A stretch of DNA of 64,000 nucleotides from Carya illinoinensis. Its lineage: Eukaryota > Streptophyta > Magnoliopsida > Fagales > Juglandaceae. The position numbers and the translations under genes were made by a program. The notes below the pieces were generated by a model. It saw nothing but the letters and a program-made list of their open reading frames with translations, had not been told where the DNA came from and did no database searches. Within the stretch, counting starts at the first letter, position 1. The number at the start of each line of letters is the position of its first letter. Shown piece after piece: positions 22,237 through 34,494 of the stretch. The DNA is taken from positions 8,916,501 through 8,980,500 of the forward strand of contig NC_056765.1 of assembly GCF_018687715.1 (NCBI RefSeq), in the 5' to 3' direction.

Positions 22237-25200
22237 ATCATGGTCCTTCCATCTAATCGCTTACATTCTACTTGAAAAAATTATCCAACCATCAAATGTT
22301 CAATTCATAAAAATCATAAACTGAGAAAAAACAGGTCAGAAAACAAAGATCTAAATTGTGATGAATGTACCACATGAAGGAAATCAGTAATCAACAAAGA
22401 CAAACCACTAAAAGTGGACTAATACAAATGCTCAAACGATTTAAACCTTAAACTTAAAAAATAGTCAGAAAAAACAAGACTAATTATTTCCGTAAAAGTG
22501 ATATGGGGCCTGATGAAAGAGAATTTTGCTTTGAATTTCAAATTGAGGAAATAAATATTTTTCAAAATAGTTCATAATGATTGGAATGAAAGAAAAAAAG
22601 ATCACATGCTGAGTGCAATATGTGAGAGAGATGCAAGTCACAATATACGGAAGGGTGATAATAGTTGCAACATAATATTGATTGTAAACCCCTCAATCCT
22701 CCAGCTCCCTATCCCACCAAAAGAAAAAAAAAATACTGAGAAAAACGTAAGTTGCCTTTTCCAGTTCATTCATCAATATGCGACACATTCCACGTCGACG
22801 ATATCGGAACCTTGTACCGACAAGAGGCATTTCTGCCACCTTCTCTCCATAGATCCTATAAAAGAAAAACAACCATTCAGTATACCACACTTTGACCAAG
22901 CAAAAACTAAGGGATTTTAGACTCACCGTACAGTAGCCACAGCAATCATCTCATCGTTTCTCTCCAAAAGAACTGTGTAGAACCCTCGAAAGTTCAAACG
23001 ATTAAGCTCTGACCTGCAATGTTTCACATCACAAAAATCAAGCTTCTGTACTGAAAATAAATGACGGGAAGGGAGCAGCATATTGGCAGTTTCATAGAGG
23101 CAAAGCTGCCACAAAGATCCAAGTTTTAAGATTTTAGTGCCTTTTGCATTGAGCATAATTAAAGTCCAGATTCAGTAATAATTCTCTCACAAATTTGCAT
23201 ACATTATTTAAACAAAGGTAACATTAAATGATAGTGATGCTAGATGTGGCCATAAATTAAGTAGATAAATGTGTTACATGAAATAAAATAATTATTTGAT
23301 TAGTGTGGTTGATGCATTACCAATACCCCGATGAAGCACCAGTGGTAATGGTTCTACCAGTTCCAACATAAAGGAATACCATGAACACAACAAAAGCAGA
23401 AGAAAGTTCTTACTCTCTACTGAAAATAACATCTTCAACAAGATCTCTGCGAGTGCGAGGTTCCTTCATAGGTATGAAACACTCATGCATCACACCAAGA
23501 GCAACATTCAGCTTGCTGTAATTCTCTGACAAGGCCTCTAAATCATGACTATCAGGTGTCATAGGCTTTAACAACATCCAAGTCAGATTGTCCTCACCCA
23601 CTGGAATTGGTTTGCCTAAAATATTTTGGAGGCCCAAAAATATCTGCAAAAACAATACAATCCTAAAACCCGTGTATTATGTGATTTAACATGATAAAGC
23701 ATTTGTTAAAATACTTTTCCTCATGAATAACACACTATCCACACCAGCTACTGAGAATAAAATGAGCATGAAATTCAAATCATGCATGATTTGCATCCCA
23801 TTCCAAATAAAAGATAAGGGCCACTTATGCACACTCAATTGCTCTTTTAATATTTTTATGAACTGAGAATATCTCTGTAATGAACATTTCTACACATTCA
23901 GATCATAAACTTATTTTTTGAAAAAAAAAAAAAATAGAAATTGCAAAGATGGACAAGAAACTGCAAAGGAACCAAGATCTCTAATCTTCCATTGCTTCAT
24001 AAACTCTGGCACACATATTCGAGGAACAACGAAAACTTAAAAAAACCAACTTGGATATATTCTTTAGTTCTACCTTTTACATTTGGTTTTGAACTGACTC
24101 TTCAAGCCTATCAATATAGAGTTCTAGCCGTATAATTACTTTGCAATCAGGCTTGGAATGATCCAATTCTTTAGTTTTAATTTCCTCAAGTACTACCTCC
24201 TCTGATTTGAGGCTTAAACTTCAGATTTGACATGAAAACAGAAGCCATAAGAGAAAAGATACAGACGAATAATTTCATGTTAATTTTGGCATGCAATGCC
24301 AGATTGCAATTTGAAGAAAGTTATCCTGTGAAAGCTCGTTAATTTTGGCATGCAATGCCAGGTTGCAATTTGTAGAAAGTTATCCTGTGAAAGCTTTATG
24401 AGTTTACATGAACCAATAAAAGCAATGCTATTATATTATATTTTTATATATGAATTAAAAGATGAACTGCAAAACAAAACAAGACCAATTCAAAATCAAC
24501 ACTTGCCAACACAAAATATTAGTATTAGAAAAAAATGGGTTTAAAACCTGCTCACACTTTTTGCAGCAAAACCATTTTTCTTCAGGACAAATTTCCATCC
24601 CATCAGCCCCTCTATTTCGTAAGCAGTAAATGTGATCTAGATCAAATTGATAAACAGGGTATTAGAAGAATGTCAGGATATGCATTTGAAAACAACCCTT
24701 AAATTATAGGCAATTGAGCTACAGATAGATTAAAGTTATCCTACATTTATGCTCACACTGATAGCATGTGAGAACAATATCATCAACTTGATGTTCACTG
24801 TTGCCTCCGAATTTCTTTTGTCCACAAATTCCACAACAACATGATGGGCAGAACCAATCACCATCTGGAACATCCTATATGCAGTCCAATACAAGAAAGA
24901 CCTCAATCATGTAATTTCTAACAAATGCCATTGGGATAAAGAAGTAAAAGGAATCAGACAACAAGGTGATATTGAGTGAAGAATTCAGGAGAAAAAGATC
25001 TACCTTCAAATTGATGCAACTCTTATGGAATGCAGACGGACATTTATCACATAATATCAATTCACCTCCATAGTGACAAACAGTACAAATGCTGTCATTC
25101 TCGCCTTGATGAGAACTTCTCTTCATTCTAACATGTGGTTTTCTTGTGAAGGTTTTAAACTTCTTAGCACGTATCAATTGCATTTGGCAATCTAGCAGAG

Positions 25201-27646
25201 TCCTTCCATCTTCCAGAAAAATACTAGCAGCTGGTCTGTGGTTTTTGCTACCAGCATGAACTTCGAAGTTATAAAGAGTAAATACCTTCTCACAACAACT
25301 GCACTTAATCCCATCACGAGTTATCTGCCCTTCAGCCAATGAACGGTGGTTCTTTCTACTATAATAGCATACTTTTTCTCTTGGCAACACCACATTGTTG
25401 TCTATCAACCAAGATAGTACAGTTCGAGGATTGTGATGTGAGGATCTGGGAGAAACCACCTCCTGTACTCTTTTCCTTGATAGCAGCATACGAGTTGGAC
25501 GAATACTTCCTAGATCATTTCTCAAATTTGGCAATGTTCTAGAAACCTTTCTTCTTTTTAATTTTTTGGAGCTCTTAACTTGTCCATGCATATCATTATC
25601 CACAACAGCTTGATGAAAAAATTTTGGTTTCTCTCCAAGTTTATCAGACTGCTTAGACACCACAGTTTGAGGACAAAAATAAGAATCCTGCTTTGCTTGA
25701 GGTTGTTCTAGGAGCAAAAATGAAGGTGTATCATCTTGAGATATATGAAAACTTCTCTGACTTTCTGAGAATGAAGAGATTGTCTCTGTGGAGGATCCCC
25801 TCATTTCTTGACAGATCTGGAGAAGTGAATAGTAACATCTCCCAATAGGTGAGGTATAGCGTAGTCTATTCTCACCCTTATATCTAACAGAGTCAATCTT
25901 CCAGCCCAAGTATGAAAGATGCTTCCGCACATCTGTGGCTAAAGAATTGCCCGGCTTTTTATGTTTCATTCTCAAAAGTGCATACTCGGCAACAGCATGC
26001 GGGCAGAATGCAGCTTCAGGAAGCACGTTGGGCCCAACAGGTAGCCAATTTCTTTTGCGTGTAAAACATTTGGGCTTCCCATTGACCTTAATGGAATTAG
26101 TACTATAGAGTTCTTCACCAATGGTCCCTAAGTTGGTGCTGGAAATTTTACCTGGTCTAGAAGGTAATGTGGACAAACTCTCAGCTATCAAAGACACTGC
26201 TTTATTGTGGCAGGGTACATCTGAGTCAGCCAAAAGATTCATATCTACCTCATCAGCATCTAAAGCAGAGAATGATTCATCCATAGGAGGCTTCTCTTGA
26301 TCAATAAATGGATCACTGCACAAATCCTCAACAAGGACGATGGCATGAGAATAATCCAAATTTGATTCAGGGCTTGTATCAGTGTCAACATGAGTTCTAG
26401 CTGATTTCAATCCTCCACTGGTTTCTTGTAACAAGCTTACGGAATGATCAAAAACCTGAAACACATCGTTTAGGGTAATACTTAAGTTATCGTCAATGAC
26501 CTCCAACATTAACTCTTTCCACAAGTCTTCCCTGTTACAGGTCCACTCTTCAATCTCATCAAAACCTTTTTTTCCCCGCAAGTCATACCAAATTTGCTTT
26601 ATTGAAACACCAAGGTATCCTTCTTGCTCATATTCCTCGATCAACTTGAGAAAAGACCAGGTCCCACGAGGCTGCCAATTATCTGTAGCCTCACTCCAGT
26701 CCTGAGTAATTCTCAACATGTTAATTCCTGTCTTTAATTCATCACCCAAATCAGGAAAGAAAATCCTTCTCTCATCCGAACCGTTATCATGATCAAAAAT
26801 CACACCTTCCCACCAAGCCTCCTTGTAATACACATCCACACACAAACCATAGGAAAAGACCCATTTATTAAACTCCACATGAGGTGGCGTCGGCCTTATA
26901 CACCCACGATAGTTGCAGCTGTTCGCATCAGTAGCACCAATGCCATCCAATGAACGTGAAACATGCACGACATCCTCAAGATTATCAGACTTATCGTTGC
27001 ATAGGAGATGGTCGTACTTTACACGACGACCTTGGTTATAACATGCAATGACACTCCCAGGGTGCCATGAGCCTTGAAACCCATCTTCCTCACTCCGTAC
27101 CTGCAAAAGTTTACAGCTTTTTTTAACATAATACTTGGAATCCTCAACTAACCTATAGCTATAGAAATTTTTGACAAAGGGTGTGGCTCAACAGAACTAA
27201 ATACAACACACACCCCACCCCCCCCAAAACAAAACAAAACAAAACAAAACAAAAAAAGGAAAAAAAAAGATCCACGCTTTCTTCCTCAAAACAGAGCCTC
27301 GACTGAAGGCTTTCATGAATGCCATGCAAGCCACAAATTGGCCACATATGGACAAGAATATTATGAGAAAAATCAAATAATCAAACTATGACTAAAATGA
27401 ATCGATGTAGAATCAAATAATCAATATACCGAATGAACAACAAACTCAATTGGGTGTTTACAAAAATTATACTATGGCAGAAAATCACAACCCATGAATT
27501 GCTAACGAAGACAAGGAAGGACGCCTCAAACAAAGGCAACATTGTATCACCTCCACTCTTTCACCCACAGTGAGCTTTGTTTCTGTGGCTGATCTCTTTC
27601 GCTTTCTCTTTCTTCCGAATTTTGGAGCGTCCGCCGGTATTGCCAT
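21640..27646 (-). CDS. IDM1-like PHD-finger and GNAT acetyltransferase-type chromatin protein
   Basis: Nine exons on the minus strand: 27551-27646 (ATG 27644-27646), 25004-27100, 24745-24874, 24548-24636, 23414-23643, 22927-23013, 22756-22855, 21853-22057 and 21640-21776 (TAA), 1056 aa. Regions: basic N-terminus (KRKRKR, 12-17); Agenet/Tudor-like region about 28-170 ([17 protein letters not shown]); DNA-binding-like region about 385-465; TPL-binding (Jas/Tify-type) region about 600-670; PHD finger from about 703 ([21 protein letters not shown]); a second Cys-rich PHD-like segment to about 804; GNAT domain about 820-980 with the acetyl-CoA loop RYRRRGMCR. Arabidopsis IDM1/ROS4 relatives read histone marks and acetylate H3, countering DNA methylation. 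The intron after exon 7 uses a GC donor (AAG|GCAACT). Which IDM1 paralogue this is cannot be settled here. Confidence 0.88.
22141..22234. repeat. (AT)n-(AG)n compound microsatellite
   Basis: Ten AT units followed by about 37 AG units, in the intron between exons 7 and 8 of the IDM1-like gene. Confidence 0.95.
24279..24396. repeat. 59-bp tandem duplication
   Basis: Two adjacent copies (24279-24337 and 24338-24396) starting GTTAATTTTGGCATGCAATG and ending in TCCTGTGAAAGCT, with few differences. Located in the intron between exons 4 and 5 of the IDM1-like gene. Confidence 0.9.
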
Positions 27647-28378
27647 TGAGGTGTAAACCAAGTTTACAGAACTTTCAAGGAGAGAGTGAGAAAATCAGAA
27701 ACTTCAATTATGTTTTGGTGGCAGCGCTTTGATTACACTAGAATACCTTGCTCACCAAGAAACACAAGCACTGAATCTCCTATTTTCACATGGACTTTGT
27801 GGGGGTGTGTGTTTCTGTTAGCCTTGACAAAACTTTTCTTATGGAGTTGCATGGCTCAATTTGAAGCGTTAAAGATTAAAGACCACCGATATCAAAGAAA
27901 GGGCGTAACATCTAATAAACTCAAAATAAAACATTCCTAAAACAACTCCGCAAATACAGACCAGACTTGATCGAAATTGATTTGGTTATATAAATGTGAT
28001 ATCAGAATGCGAAAGAAAAGGTCAAATGCATGAAAACAAAATAATTATGAATTTGGGGACTCAGAAATTTGTGGACCGCATTTCAATAATCTATAAATTG
28101 AGGACATGTCCAGGACTAGAAAAAACAAGTGATTTGGATCGTTCTAAATAATTTATTGGGAAAAAATAAAAAGATAACATACCACCAGGAGATAAACTAG
28201 GATGTGCAGGCAGATGCAAATGATTGGCCTAAAGTTTGATCCATAAAAATATTGTTTTGGCCTTTAGAAGATCTCCTGTTTCTGTTGTGATGATTAGCCG
28301 ACTAAAGTCTCATCTTTTGCTCGTTTTTGGATTTCTTTTCGACTGTAGCAAATTGGAAACAAGAGTCACTAATTTTAG
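27647..28378. other. Upstream region of the IDM1-like gene
   Basis: Sequence between the IDM1-like start codon and the left edge of the Mutator-like element. It should contain the promoter and 5' leader. No confident TATA box or other site was placed, and no separate gene is seen. Confidence 0.5.
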
Positions 28379-28455
28379 AAAAACTCTAAATGCAACTGTC
28401 TTATATCCCCGTTGCGCCCTTGGTGCCTATGTGGCATAAAAATAAAACGACGCCG
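28379..28455 (+). repeat. Left terminal inverted repeat of the Mutator-like element
   Basis: Aligns with the reverse complement of 35685-35765. Shared blocks in order: CTA, ACTGTC/ACCGTC, CGTTG, a CCT block, GTGG, an A-rich stretch and AAAACG. Identity is about 70 percent near the end by eye, so decay is old. Confidence 0.6.
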
Positions 28456-28467
28456 TTCAATTTTCCC

Positions 28468-28735
28468 TCATCCCCTCGCACAATTTTCCCTTCCCTTCTC
28501 TTCCCCCGCATCTCTGTCTTCTCTCATCTCTCTCCTCTCATCCCTCCCATCTCACATGAACCCTAACTTTCCTTTCCTCTTCTCCCGCATCACTGCCTTC
28601 TCCATTCAATTTTCTCATCCCCTCGCATACAATTTTCCCTTCCCTTCCCCTGCATTTCTATCTTCTCTCATCCCTCTCATCTCACATGAACCCTAACTTT
28701 CCTCTTCCCCCGCATCCCTGCCTTCTTTTTCTCCT
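28468..28735. repeat. Subterminal tandem duplication, pyrimidine-rich
   Basis: Two imperfect copies of a roughly 130-150-bp unit; both include CCCTCGCA, AATTTTCCCTTCCCTTC, CTTCTCTCATC, and TCACATGAACCCTAACTTTCC followed by a CCGCATC..CTGCCTTC block. It lies just inside the left inverted repeat and upstream of the GRF ORF, so it may be promoter or leader sequence of that ORF. Confidence 0.75.
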
Positions 28736-29950
28736 CTCATTCTTTCTATAACCCACACGAACCCTAATCCAGAGAACTCAGGAAACCCACACGAGCCCAG
28801 AGAACCCTCGAACCGTTCTGTCTTCTCCCCGTTGTCCTCCCTCTCCCCCAAACTTCCATCCCTGTCGTCTTCAACCCGGAGGCCTCGACGGGACATGAAC
28901 CCACTTCTCTCTGTTCAAAAACCCAGGTTTTTTATTTGTTACTTATAGTTTTATGAATAAAATTTGTGATTGTGATTTTTGAAGTGTTGATTAGTTGATT
29001 TGGAGATTTTGTTTGATTTTGATTTGGTTTATTCATATATTTTGCAATTAGAATTTTTTGTTTATTTTATTCATCTTTGTACCTTACAATCTAATTTTGG
29101 GCTTAACTCATTTTTCTAGATTTCTTCTGCTTTTATTAGATGTGGATATTAAGTTATTTCATTTGAATCATGCCCCATTTGTAAAGTTTTGTTCTGCAAA
29201 AGAATATAAAGATTCCACCTCACAACCGTTAGAAACACATCTCAATATCTCCATATAGTTTAATCTTAACCCAGATGTAACCATAGATAATCTTTTTAAA
29301 GTTTGTGTTAAAACGTAGGAATGTGCTTTGATAAATTAAATAGCCTTAAGCCCTTACTATTTGGAAAAGGCTACCAAACGCATGCCATGCTTTTGAAAGG
29401 TTGAAACACCTGCAGAATATATAAATAGTGAAGTTGTAAATAGCAGATAGGAATTGCAGACTAAACAGCTAATTTTATTGGAATAGATGTTGAAAAATTA
29501 TGGAGCATGCCCACAGGAGATTCCATTGCTGATAGTTGTAGCTCATCATCCTAAACAATAATGTAACATAAGCTATAGGCCTATTCCAAAAGCTAAGAGA
29601 AGTAAAGAAGTGTTGTTTATTTTGGTATTGAAAAATAAGCCATATATAACTGCAATATGAATCTAGTTCCATTCAATTAGATTATTGGTTATCTTTTGTG
29701 TTGGAATGTGTTCAAAATATCATTCATTCTCTGCTACCACTTCAGAAATAAATCTATGGGGTGCAATGTTGAATATCATGATATAACTGAGTGTGTCTTC
29801 TCTAAGACCAATTAATTTTAAGTAGATTCAGAGCTCAAGGTCTGACAAAATTGTATCAATGAAGACATTTGTCAAAACTTGCTGCTATTCATTAATTATT
29901 CCATCATTATTCAACTGTTAGTCAATTGTTTTATGGGGGTTTATCTTAGA

Positions 29951-30480
29951 ATGTCATCATCATCTTCGTCAATATCTTCATCATCTTTTCCCAAACGTAC
30001 TTTGGGAAAAGAAATGTGCTTCTGCGAGCTTGAAGCCACATTGAAATTGTCAACTACTACAAAAAATCCTACCCGACCATTCTTAGGGTGTTCAAAGTAT
30101 AATACCCATGTAATTACATTATTTGTTGCCTAAAACATTTTTTTATATATATAATGATTAATATGATGTATAGTTCATATATATCTAATATATGCATGAA
30201 ATGAAATGAGCAGGGCTTACCATACTATAAGTTTTTCAAGTGGTTGGATGCTAATGAAGTGATTGAGATACAAGTTCAATAAAGAATTAATGAATTGTTA
30301 AAGAAAGAAGAAAGAGAAAGATGTCGAGAAGATACTTAAGCTGCTCGAAAAGAGAGAGATTGAGCTCTGTAAGATAGTGGATCGCCTCAAGAGGGTGCAG
30401 ATGGTGCTGTCCAATAAAAGCGACATGGTTATGCAAAAGGAATTCGTGCTTAACGCACAAGAAGCTAAAAGAAGGTGTTT
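29951..30480 (+). pseudogene. GRF-type zinc-finger protein, broken
   Basis: Exon 1 is 29951-30109 (MSSSSSS start, then KRTLGKEMCFCELEATLKL and NPTRPFLGCSKYNTH). A GT donor follows, and exon 2 begins at 30214 after GAGCAG (GLPYYKFFKWLDANEVIEIQVQ) and meets a TAA stop at 30280-30282. Beyond it the Lys/Glu-rich helical sequence typical of these proteins continues with more stops to about 30480. The fold matches plant GRF zinc fingers (CxC, then NPxRPF, then C, then FFKW), but the Cys expected just before KFFKW is Tyr, so a zinc ligand is lost. GRF fingers occur in DNA-repair proteins and in many small plant proteins of unknown role. Its position inside the Mutator-like element suggests an accessory ORF. 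Confidence 0.75.
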
Positions 30481-30482
30481 AG

Positions 30483-31189
30483 GCACACTACTTTGGATTT
30501 ATTATTGTTTCATTTGTACATGCATTTTACATAGTGTTATATAAGTAATTTGATATTGTTGTTAGTAGTTATGTGTTTAGGTATTGGACTTGTGCATTTG
30601 TATTAGCCGTTGAACAGTTTGGAGTTATTTTGGTGGTTATGCAAAGTTATTTTGTGGAATATGATCCAAGTTATGTAAATATGGCAACTCTTGTTAGAGT
30701 TTAGAGTTAAATGTATTAATTTGTTATTCCCATGTATGATCCAAGTTATGTAAATGCATTAATTTGTTATTCTTCAATTTTATACTGGATGTTTACCTAT
30801 ATAGAGTTTAGAAATGTATGCTAGACTAGAAACAAGAGCCAAAATTGGTTGGATTGTTGCTGTGTCTAGAGGACAAACTGGGTGATACAGTTTTAAAATC
30901 CATCCTAATTTCTCTAAATAGCAGTTTGATCTAAGTGAAATTACTGGCCGTGAATTTGGAATATATTTTTTCCTAGGATGTATTTTGAGCAATTAGGAAT
31001 TTAGGATTGCATATAACCTGCACCAATATAACTTAGTTCCAACAACTTGTGTCATTTGGTCCAGGTTATGGAAACTTTTGTTCATTAGTACTCCATGTAC
31101 CCATCAAAATCAGCCAACATCTCACAACCTGCACCAATATAACTTAGTTCCAACAGCACATCTCACAACCTGCATCAAGACCACAACAA
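30483..31189. other. Spacer inside the Mutator-like element
   Basis: AT-rich sequence between the GRF pseudogene and the minisatellite. Repeated short phrases (ATGATCCAAGTTATGTAAAT; CTGCACCAATATAACTTAGT) occur twice each, suggesting small local duplications. No coding signal. Confidence 0.5.
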
Positions 31190-31510
31190 AGTACAGCAAA
31201 TCCAAGAACACCTGTGCCAACATAAATTCAAGAGCACAACAAAGTGCAATCCAAGAGCACCTGGTCTACAAACCCAAGAGCACAACAAAGTGCCTCAAAT
31301 ACACTATAGATACACAAAAAATCCACAAATCTAAGAGCACAACAAATTGCCTCAAATACATTAAAAATACACAAAAAAATCCATGAATCCAAGAGCACAA
31401 CAAAGTGCCTCAAATACACAAAAAAAATCCACAAATCCAAGTGCACAACAAAGTGCCTCAAATACACAAAAAATCCACAAATCCATAACTCTAAAAAGTG
31501 CCTCAAATAT
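31190..31510. repeat. Minisatellite, unit about 50-62 bp
   Basis: At least five degenerate units built from CAAGAGCACAACAAAGTGCC, TCAAATACAC and AAAAAATCCACAAAT. Unit lengths vary between about 50 and 62 bp. It lies between the convergent GRF and FAR1 pseudogenes. Frames through it on the minus strand only show the repeat and are not genes. Confidence 0.9.
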
Positions 31511-31692
31511 ATTCAATACACACAAATTTCTTGGAATACATTCAATACATAAATAAATATATTCACAATCTCATCCATCAAATAAGAAACAATTCATTGC
31601 GTGATCCATCCAACCCAATTGTGATCTGTAAATAATAAGCGCCAATATTAATCAACTAATAAATCTTCTTCGTTATAAACTCGGGGAAAAAG

Positions 31693-34380
31693 TTATGAAC
31701 CACTTAAGGTTTCTTGACTCTGCATCACTATTTCTTGAGACTGGGTTTCAGTAATGTCTATAGCCACGCTTTCTTTTTCTGGAATAGCCTGCTGGAAATC
31801 AAATGTAAATATACAGCCAAATATTGAAAATTAGTACTAAATATAAACTTCTTATTTTACCTGCATATGTCCAACATTGGAGAGATCCATCTCAGAAGGG
31901 CCAAATAAATTCCTGCATACTTCCACGACAGGTGTATCTCCTTTATCCACGACCTGGGTCTCTCCTCCATCGCGCTAATAATTATTTAACAAAAAAATAT
32001 ACATTAAGTCATCTTCGTTAATAAAATATAAATAAAAAGCGGATATTAAAATATTTGCACCTCTTTATGCTTCCCCTTTGTTGGTGTTTTTTTTGTCTTT
32101 GCTTTAACTTTTTGCATGTCTATATCCATTCTGGATGTTCTCCTTAGAGATGGAGGTCTGTTTTTGCCTTGCACAACACGTGGACTTCATACCACCCCAT
32201 AAGCACCGACTGTAGTGTCCTTCGCCGTAGTATCAACATTGGAACCAATTTGAGTCATCGATGTGGGTTCCTGATTGGCACGATACAACTCAACCATTGA
32301 ATATAACTTGATTCTCGCATCCTCAGTATGCTCTCTCAAACCCGCTGCATAAGTAATCATCTGATAACATATATTTAAAAGACTTGAATATCTATTAGAA
32401 TCTGCTCCTTGTTTCCCTACATCATAGCTACTGTGGATTAATGTGTATTTCCTTTTAATATCATTCCTCCATCGATCTAAAATATATATTTTTGGCAAAA
32501 ATTTAATATCGTTACACCTGAATACGATCAAAATGTGGCGACACATTATCTCCCTCATCTCAAATAATCCACAAGAGCACTTTGCAACTGCGTTTTTCTC
32601 ACTAAAGTTCACAAAATGTGTAACCAACTTAGTGAACTCTTCCAAAGAAACTTCATCCTCTATCATATATGTATTTACCGCACCATCAGTTTTATGTAAC
32701 TTTGGATTCAAGTTAATGATGCCATTTACTTGCTACTGAACTTCCTTGAGCATTCATGTACAACTCTTGGAACCTCTTTTCAATCAGAGATCTAGATATG
32801 CAGGGGATTGTGACATTAAATGATTGGAAGTTCGCGAGATTTTCATTCTCAATCTTTTTTTTTTTCAATATGTTATCAAACTGGTCTACAAACTCCTTTA
32901 AGTTTGTCCTAGAATGAACATAACCGTCAAAAAATGTATTCATGCTCTCATTTCGTTGCGTTGTATTCATTCCAGCCCAAAAACACTCCTTTAAAAATGC
33001 CGGAACCTAATGTTTATGCTCAACTTATAGGCTTTGTAACCACGCATTCTCATGCAACTTGTAAGTGGTAAGCAATTGATCCCAACATTTTTCAAACTTA
33101 TCAACACTTTGGGAGTCATATATACATTTCATCAATGTATTTTTCATCCCAGTTTTGTAGGAACCATATGATCCAAGCTTATCGGGGACTTTCTTCAATA
33201 TATGCCAAAGATAAAATCTATGCCAGGTTTTTGGGAAAATAATTGCAATTGCATTTTTCATCGCTCTATCATGATCAGTGATAATAGCTTTCAGAGCGAT
33301 ACCATCCATGCATTGCAACCATGTCTCGAATAATCACACAAAGGTCTGGGTATTCTCATTGGAAATCAAGCTTGCTCCCAACAAAATTGACTGCCAATGA
33401 CGGTTTACACCTACAAATGGTGCAAAGGGAATCCCATATTGATTCATTAGATATGTGGTGTCGAATGTAACCACATCACCAAAATATTGGTAGGTTGCTT
33501 TACTATGGGAATCTGCCCAGAAGACATTTTTTAACCTCCCGTCATCATCTATATCCATAATATAAAAGAACCAAGGATTTTTGTACTGCATCCATAAAAA
33601 GTACTCTCGAAGTGCTTCAGCACCACTTGCACCAAGTCGTAGATGTCTTGCCTTGTTAATATAATTATGATAATCCTTTTCTAAAAATGGAAGGTTCTCG
33701 AATCCACCCACTCCAACAACAAGAGATCCATAACTCTTAGTCTCTTGGATCCCAGCCAAATCGTTTGTATCTAGGACCCTTTTTACGGCATCACTAGCAT
33801 ATCTATTACAACGGAAGAAGCGAGATTTCTTTGGATTGAGGCTGTGGTTATGAATATTATATACTTTCGTCAACCGAAGCACTTCATCTTGCCTTAAGTT
33901 ATTAATCTTTGCCTTACATTTCATCTTTCCTATCGGACGTGGGTTGACAACATTCAACGTCCTATTCCCGGCCTTCCCACCTCTAGCACAAGCGAGGGTG
34001 ACATATCTAACAAAATCATCTACTCCTCTCTTAGTCCGTTTTGTCATCACCCCAAATCTACATTTCTTGCCATATTGTTTATAATAACTCATTAAATTTT
34101 CAATGGAATCAAATTCCATACCCGATTTTGGCTCCTTAATCGTATCATCATCATCCACTTGGATATTCAGAGATGTCCCCACACTGCCATCATCAGTTTT
34201 CGTAGGATTTGGTCTAAGTTCAGAAGTGTTTGCTTCAACTCTAGGGGATCCACATGTCATTTCAGTTTCCCCACCATTAAGTCTATTATCCTCTGAATCA
34301 ACTACTCTATTTGTAGTGGAGCTTGAATTGTTGATAGGATTTGGAGGTTTCATGCCATGTTGAAATGGATAATTAGCATT
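31693..34380 (-). pseudogene. FAR1/FHY3-related protein with MULE transposase domain, broken
   Basis: The minus-strand reading enters after TTTTTTACAG at 34380. Order: FAR1 DNA-binding region (GMEFDSIENLMSYYKQYG to about 33830), MULE transposase core (VVTFDTTYLMNQYGIPFAPFVGVN; ITDHDRAMKNAI; FYLWHILKK), then SWIM zinc finger (CSCGLFEMREIMCRHIL), then a basic tail and small C-terminal exons at about 31860-31975 and 31693-31790. FAR1-related proteins are transposase-derived or transposase proteins that bind DNA. Breaks: TGA at 33334-33336 (a Trp site), stops at 33025-33027 and nearby, a frameshift near 32712, and TGA at 32187-32189 before SPRVVQGK. A first coding exon may lie beyond the T tract. 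Whether it was host FRS gene or element transposase depends on the inverted repeats. Confidence 0.82.
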
Positions 34381-34437
34381 CTGTAAAAAATACAAAGAGT
34401 TTGCAATTAAACTCCTGGCAAAAACGTAGTGTTCTTT

Positions 34438-34494
<57 letters not shown>

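Noticed and set aside
22606..22920. 104-aa plus-strand frame
   Set aside because: It lies opposite exon 7 and introns of the IDM1-like gene, whose minus-strand reading is supported by family motifs and phases.
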